A DNA stretch of 64,000 nt from GCA-2733415 sp049609325 (GTDB taxonomy: Bacteria > Bacteroidota > Bacteroidia > Flavobacteriales > Flavobacteriaceae), in contig JBMYYK010000001.1 of assembly GCA_049609325.1 (NCBI GenBank), forward strand, positions 116,710 through 180,709, in the 5' to 3' direction. The translations under genes and the position numbers were made by a program. Below, piece by piece: positions 61,238 through 64,000 of the stretch. Within the stretch, counting starts at the first letter, position 1, and the number at the start of each line of letters is the position of its first letter. Below the pieces are notes generated by a model, which had not been told where the DNA came from, ran no database searches, and saw only the letters and a list, made by a program, of their open reading frames with translations.

Positions 61238-63568
61238 TTACTTAATAATATTCAACTTGGCAAAACGCAATAACAGTTTTTTCAACCCGCCATTTTGAAA
61301 ACGAATTTCTGCTTTTTTATCTGCACCAAAACCTTCTAAACGCACAACTTCCCCTTTTCCAAAACGGATGTGTTCAACTACAGTTCCTACCGTTAAATTA
61401 CTAGAATCACTTACTTGTGCATTACCTCTTACAGTGTTTGGTTTAATTTTTCTTAGCTTACGTGTTGCTGCTTCACTTGAAAATTTAGTTGGTGTACTAG
61501 AAACAGGTTTTTTTAAGCGCAACTTACTCTTATCGACATCATCAAAAGCATCAACATCCATCATTGGTTTAAAACGACGCTCATGCATTGGCGTTAAATA
61601 TTCTAAATATTTATCGTCAATTTCATCAATAAACCGACTTGGTTCACCGTCTACCAATTTCCCCCAACGATATCTGCTTTGCGCATAAGTTAAATACGCT
61701 TGTTTTTCTGCTCGTGTTAATGCCACATAAAATAACCTGCGCTCCTCTTCTAACTCACTTCTAGTATTCATACTCATTGCAGAAGGGAATAAATCCTCCT
61801 CTAGCCCTACTATATATAAGTATGGAAATTCTAATCCTTTAGAAAGGTGGATTGTCATTAACGCTACTCGATCATCATCTCCGGTATCTTTATCTAAATC
61901 TGTAGCTAGGGCCACATCTTCTAAAAATTCTGAAAGCGAACCCGTGGTATCGGCAAGTTCTTTTTGCTCTTCAACAAAATCTTTTATCCCGTTTAGTAAC
62001 TCTTCTACATTTTCAATTTTCGCCACACCTTCAGGTGTTGCATCTTTTTTTAACTCTTGAAATAATCCGGTTTTTTTCGCTACATGTTCAGCTATTTCAA
62101 AAGCAGTAGCATTTTGATTCATGACTTGAAAACTCTGAATCATGGTCACAAAATTTTCTAGCTTTGTTCTAGTCCCTTTATTAATTTTCAAATCAGGAAG
62201 TTTATGCAAATTTTGCATGACTTCAAAAATTGAACGTTTATAATGGTTAGCTGTTACCGTAAGTTTTTCAACTGTTGTATGCCCAATACCTCGTGCTGGA
62301 TAATTAATGACACGCTTTAAAGCCTCTTCATCTGCAGGGTTGGTTAATAGACGTAAATAAGCTAGTACATCTTTGATTTCTTTACGCTGATAGAAAGATA
62401 GTCCACCGTATATTCTATATGGAATATCTCGCTTTCTCAACGCATCTTCCATAGCTCTTGACTGCGCATTTGTACGATATAAAATAGCAAAATCACCATT
62501 ATTTAACTGATGCTGCATTTTGTTTTCAAAAATTGAACTGGCAACATATCGTCCTTCTTCACCGTCAGTCACCAAGCGGTTAACTTTTATTTTAGGGCCA
62601 TCCTCGTTATGTGTCCAAACATCTTTTTCAAGTTTCGTTTTATTGTGTTCTATAACAGAATTTGCTGCTTCAACAATGTTTTTAGTTGAGCGGTAATTCT
62701 GTTCTAAACGATACATGACAACATTGTTATAATCTTTCTGGAAATTCAGAATATTATTAATGTTTGCTCCTCTAAACGCATAAATACTTTGCGCGTCATC
62801 TCCTACCACACATATATTCTGAAACTTATCCGATAGCGCTTTTACAATTAAATACTGTGAATGGTTGGTATCTTGATACTCATCTACCAATATGTATCTA
62901 AATCGATTTTGGTATTTAGCCAACACTTCCGGAAAACGGGTAAGCAATTCATTAGTACGCAACAATAAATCATCAAAATCCATAGCCCCTGCCTTGAAAC
63001 AACGCTCTACATATTCTTGATAAATTTCTCCAATACGTGGACGTTTAGCCATAGCATCAGCCTCTTGCAATTCTGCATTCTGATAATACGCTTTTACCGT
63101 AATCAAACTATTTTTATACGATGATATGCGCCCTAGAATTTGCTTATACTTATACACATCTTTATCTAAGCCTTTTTCTTTAATTATTGCAGAAATTAAT
63201 CGCTGAGAGTCCTGCGTATCATATATGGTAAAGTTTGAAGGGTACCCTAATTTATCGGCTTCTAATCGTAATATTTTAGCAAAAATTGAATGGAAGGTTC
63301 CCATCCATAAGTTTTTAGCTTCAGAACGCCCTACAATTGCTGCAATACGCTCTTTCATTTCACGTGCAGCTTTATTAGTAAAGGTTAATGATAAAATATT
63401 AAACGGATCAACCCCTTCGCTCATCAAATAAGCAATTCTGTAGGTTAACACACGTGTTTTACCAGATCCTGCTCCAGCAATAACAATCATAGGCCCTTCT
63501 TTATGTAACGTAGGGGCTTTCTGTGCTGAATTGAGTTCTTTTATATAGTCGTTTATTGTCGTTTTCAT
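61238..63568 (-). CDS. uvrD: UvrD/PcrA-type superfamily I DNA helicase
   Basis: 776 residues from the ATG at 63568; a TTG 13 codons upstream precedes a -7 box and is unlikely. Helicase motifs are in order: Q-motif region NSAQKAP, Walker A AGAGSGKT, TFTNKAAREM, motif II DEYQD, motif III GDDAQSIYAFRGA, LEQNYRST, motif V MTIHLSKGLEFP and motif VI VALTRAEK. The tail ends in a Tudor-like fold (VEHIRFGKGEVVRLEG). UvrD acts in nucleotide excision and mismatch repair. It is followed by the sua5-like gene. Confidence 0.95.
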   Translation of the reverse strand: MKTTINDYIKELNSAQKAPTLHKEGPMIVIAGAGSGKTRVLTYRIAYLMSEGVDPFNILSLTFTNKAAREMKERIAAIVGRSEAKNLWMGTFHSIFAKILRLEADKLGYPSNFTIYDTQDSQRLISAIIKEKGLDKDVYKYKQILGRISSYKNSLITVKAYYQNAELQEADAMAKRPRIGEIYQEYVERCFKAGAMDFDDLLLRTNELLTRFPEVLAKYQNRFRYILVDEYQDTNHSQYLIVKALSDKFQNICVVGDDAQSIYAFRGANINNILNFQKDYNNVVMYRLEQNYRSTKNIVEAANSVIEHNKTKLEKDVWTHNEDGPKIKVNRLVTDGEEGRYVASSIFENKMQHQLNNGDFAILYRTNAQSRAMEDALRKRDIPYRIYGGLSFYQRKEIKDVLAYLRLLTNPADEEALKRVINYPARGIGHTTVEKLTVTANHYKRSIFEVMQNLHKLPDLKINKGTRTKLENFVTMIQSFQVMNQNATAFEIAEHVAKKTGLFQELKKDATPEGVAKIENVEELLNGIKDFVEEQKELADTTGSLSEFLEDVALATDLDKDTGDDDRVALMTIHLSKGLEFPYLYIVGLEEDLFPSAMSMNTRSELEEERRLFYVALTRAEKQAYLTYAQSRYRWGKLVDGEPSRFIDEIDDKYLEYLTPMHERRFKPMMDVDAFDDVDKSKLRLKKPVSSTPTKFSSEAATRKLRKIKPNTVRGNAQVSDSSNLTVGTVVEHIRFGKGEVVRLEGFGADKKAEIRFQNGGLKKLLLRFAKLNIIK

Positions 63569-63577
63569 AATCTGTTT

Positions 63578-63585
63578 CAAAAATA
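63578..63585 (-). promoter_or_regulatory. -7 promoter element of uvrD
   Basis: The minus strand TATTTTTG is a full match to TAnnTTTG and ends only 9 bases before the uvrD ATG, so the transcript would be nearly leaderless. Confidence 0.45.
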
Positions 63586-63666
63586 CAGTTATAAATGGTG
63601 CAAACAATAGAAGTGCATATAAAGTTATAAACCATATATAAATTCACTTGTCAACCTAAAAAATAG

Positions 63667-63674
63667 TATTTTTG
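63667..63674 (+). promoter_or_regulatory. -7 promoter element of the last gene
   Basis: TATTTTTG is a full match to TAnnTTTG, 21 bases before the ATG at 63696; a TTG lies 16 bases upstream of the box. Confidence 0.5.
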
Positions 63675-63695
63675 AGAATTATACATTACTAGGCT

Positions 63696-64000
63696 ATGGA
63701 CGTTATATTATCATTTTTTAACTCAATTGCATGGTGGGCTTGGATAATTATTGGTTTAGTTACCATTGCCATTCGTGATATTTTACAACCACATCACACC
63801 ATAAGTCACAACTATCCTATAATTGGACATTTACGGTATTTATTAGAAAAAATTGGTCCGGAAATGCGCCAATATTTTGTTGCCAATAACCGCGAAGAAT
63901 TGCCGTTTAATAGAATAGAACGCGGCTGGGTTTATGCTTCAGCAAAAAAGGAAAACAACTATGAAGGCTTTGGTACAGACCGTGATATATATGCCCATCA
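63696..64000 (+). CDS. FMN-binding glutamate synthase family protein, 5' part only
   Basis: About 101 codons from an ATG at 63696 run off the right edge. An N-terminal membrane helix (WWAWIIIGLVTIAI) is followed by the family's conserved stretch with HNYPIIGHLRYLLEKIGPEMRQYF, NREELPFNR and ERGWVYASAKKENN, then the GTDRDIY motif. In full, family members are about 500 residues with a GltB-like FMN/Fe-S domain. Substrate unproven. Divergent from uvrD. Confidence 0.82.
   Translation, partial: MDVILSFFNSIAWWAWIIIGLVTIAIRDILQPHHTISHNYPIIGHLRYLLEKIGPEMRQYFVANNREELPFNRIERGWVYASAKKENNYEGFGTDRDIYAH

Overview
The window is a 64 kb stretch of chromosome from a member of the Bacteroidota, almost certainly a marine-type Flavobacteriaceae. 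Four things point there. The DNA is AT-rich. Many genes are preceded by the Bacteroidota -7 box TAnnTTTG, and Shine-Dalgarno sites are weak. Several gene families are typical of the phylum: the long NusB, the DUF3276/PUR protein, BshA for bacillithiol, a GH3-serine hydrolase fusion, TamB, a cysteine-free LptD, DUF4159 and the THUMP-like methyltransferase. The tRNA genes carry no encoded CCA. I see no phage, insertion sequence, integron, CRISPR array or rRNA; this is core-genome DNA with short intergenic gaps and many hairpin terminators.

Layout. 1-7.8 kb: the 5' part of a TesB thioesterase gene, pepT, then a leftward block (leucine dehydrogenase, nusB, DUF1573 lipoprotein, yajC), an ABC exporter, a PUR-like protein and a CsaA-like tRNA-binding protein. 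7.8-11 kb: a thioredoxin-like protein and a tRNA wobble-uridine locus in which a U32 protein (TrhP-like) is translationally coupled to a ferredoxin and faces TrhO. 11.1-11.5 kb: tRNA-Gly and two identical tRNA-Leu genes. 11.6-19 kb: a cyclophilin-FKBP fusion, a membrane acyltransferase-like protein, lpdA, an Lrp regulator, a flavin monooxygenase-like protein, a PLP sulfur enzyme and an OsmC protein. 19-26.5 kb: two paralogous secreted PepSY-like proteins, bshA downstream of the GH3-hydrolase fusion, a secreted unknown and a 539-base gap with inverted repeats. 26-31 kb: an Hdr-like Fe-S pair, an MCE/MlaD protein and an amidase. 31-39 kb: lptD, ridA, the pfkA-gap-kinase operon and a sodium symporter. 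38.9-50 kb: tamB, divergent from a rightward run of RNA-modification genes (tsaD, rsmE, a TrmH/SpoU enzyme, a THUMP-like methyltransferase) ending in a Crp/Fnr regulator. 50-54 kb: ettA and a MarR-controlled redox operon. 54-64 kb: an acyl-CoA carboxylase, DoxX, an FKBP-like lipoprotein, an S4 protein, a phosphoribosyltransferase, aroK, two tRNA-Lys and one tRNA-Leu, an OmpA lipoprotein, sua5, uvrD and the start of a glutamate synthase family gene.

Themes that tie genes together are tRNA/rRNA modification (TrhP, TrhO, TsaD, Sua5, RsmE, SpoU, THUMP-like), thiol and redox protection (BshA, two OsmC proteins, FMN reductase, pirin, MarR), envelope biogenesis (LptD, TamB, MlaD, amidase, YajC, OmpA) and central metabolism. 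No complete new defence or mobile system is visible. The points most worth a second look are the coupled TrhP-ferredoxin pair facing TrhO, a structured RNA candidate between a pirin gene and ettA, a perfect inverted repeat at the predicted nusB transcription start, two genes that appear to lack any ATG/GTG/TTG start, and an Hdr-like protein that has lost the cysteines of one cluster site.
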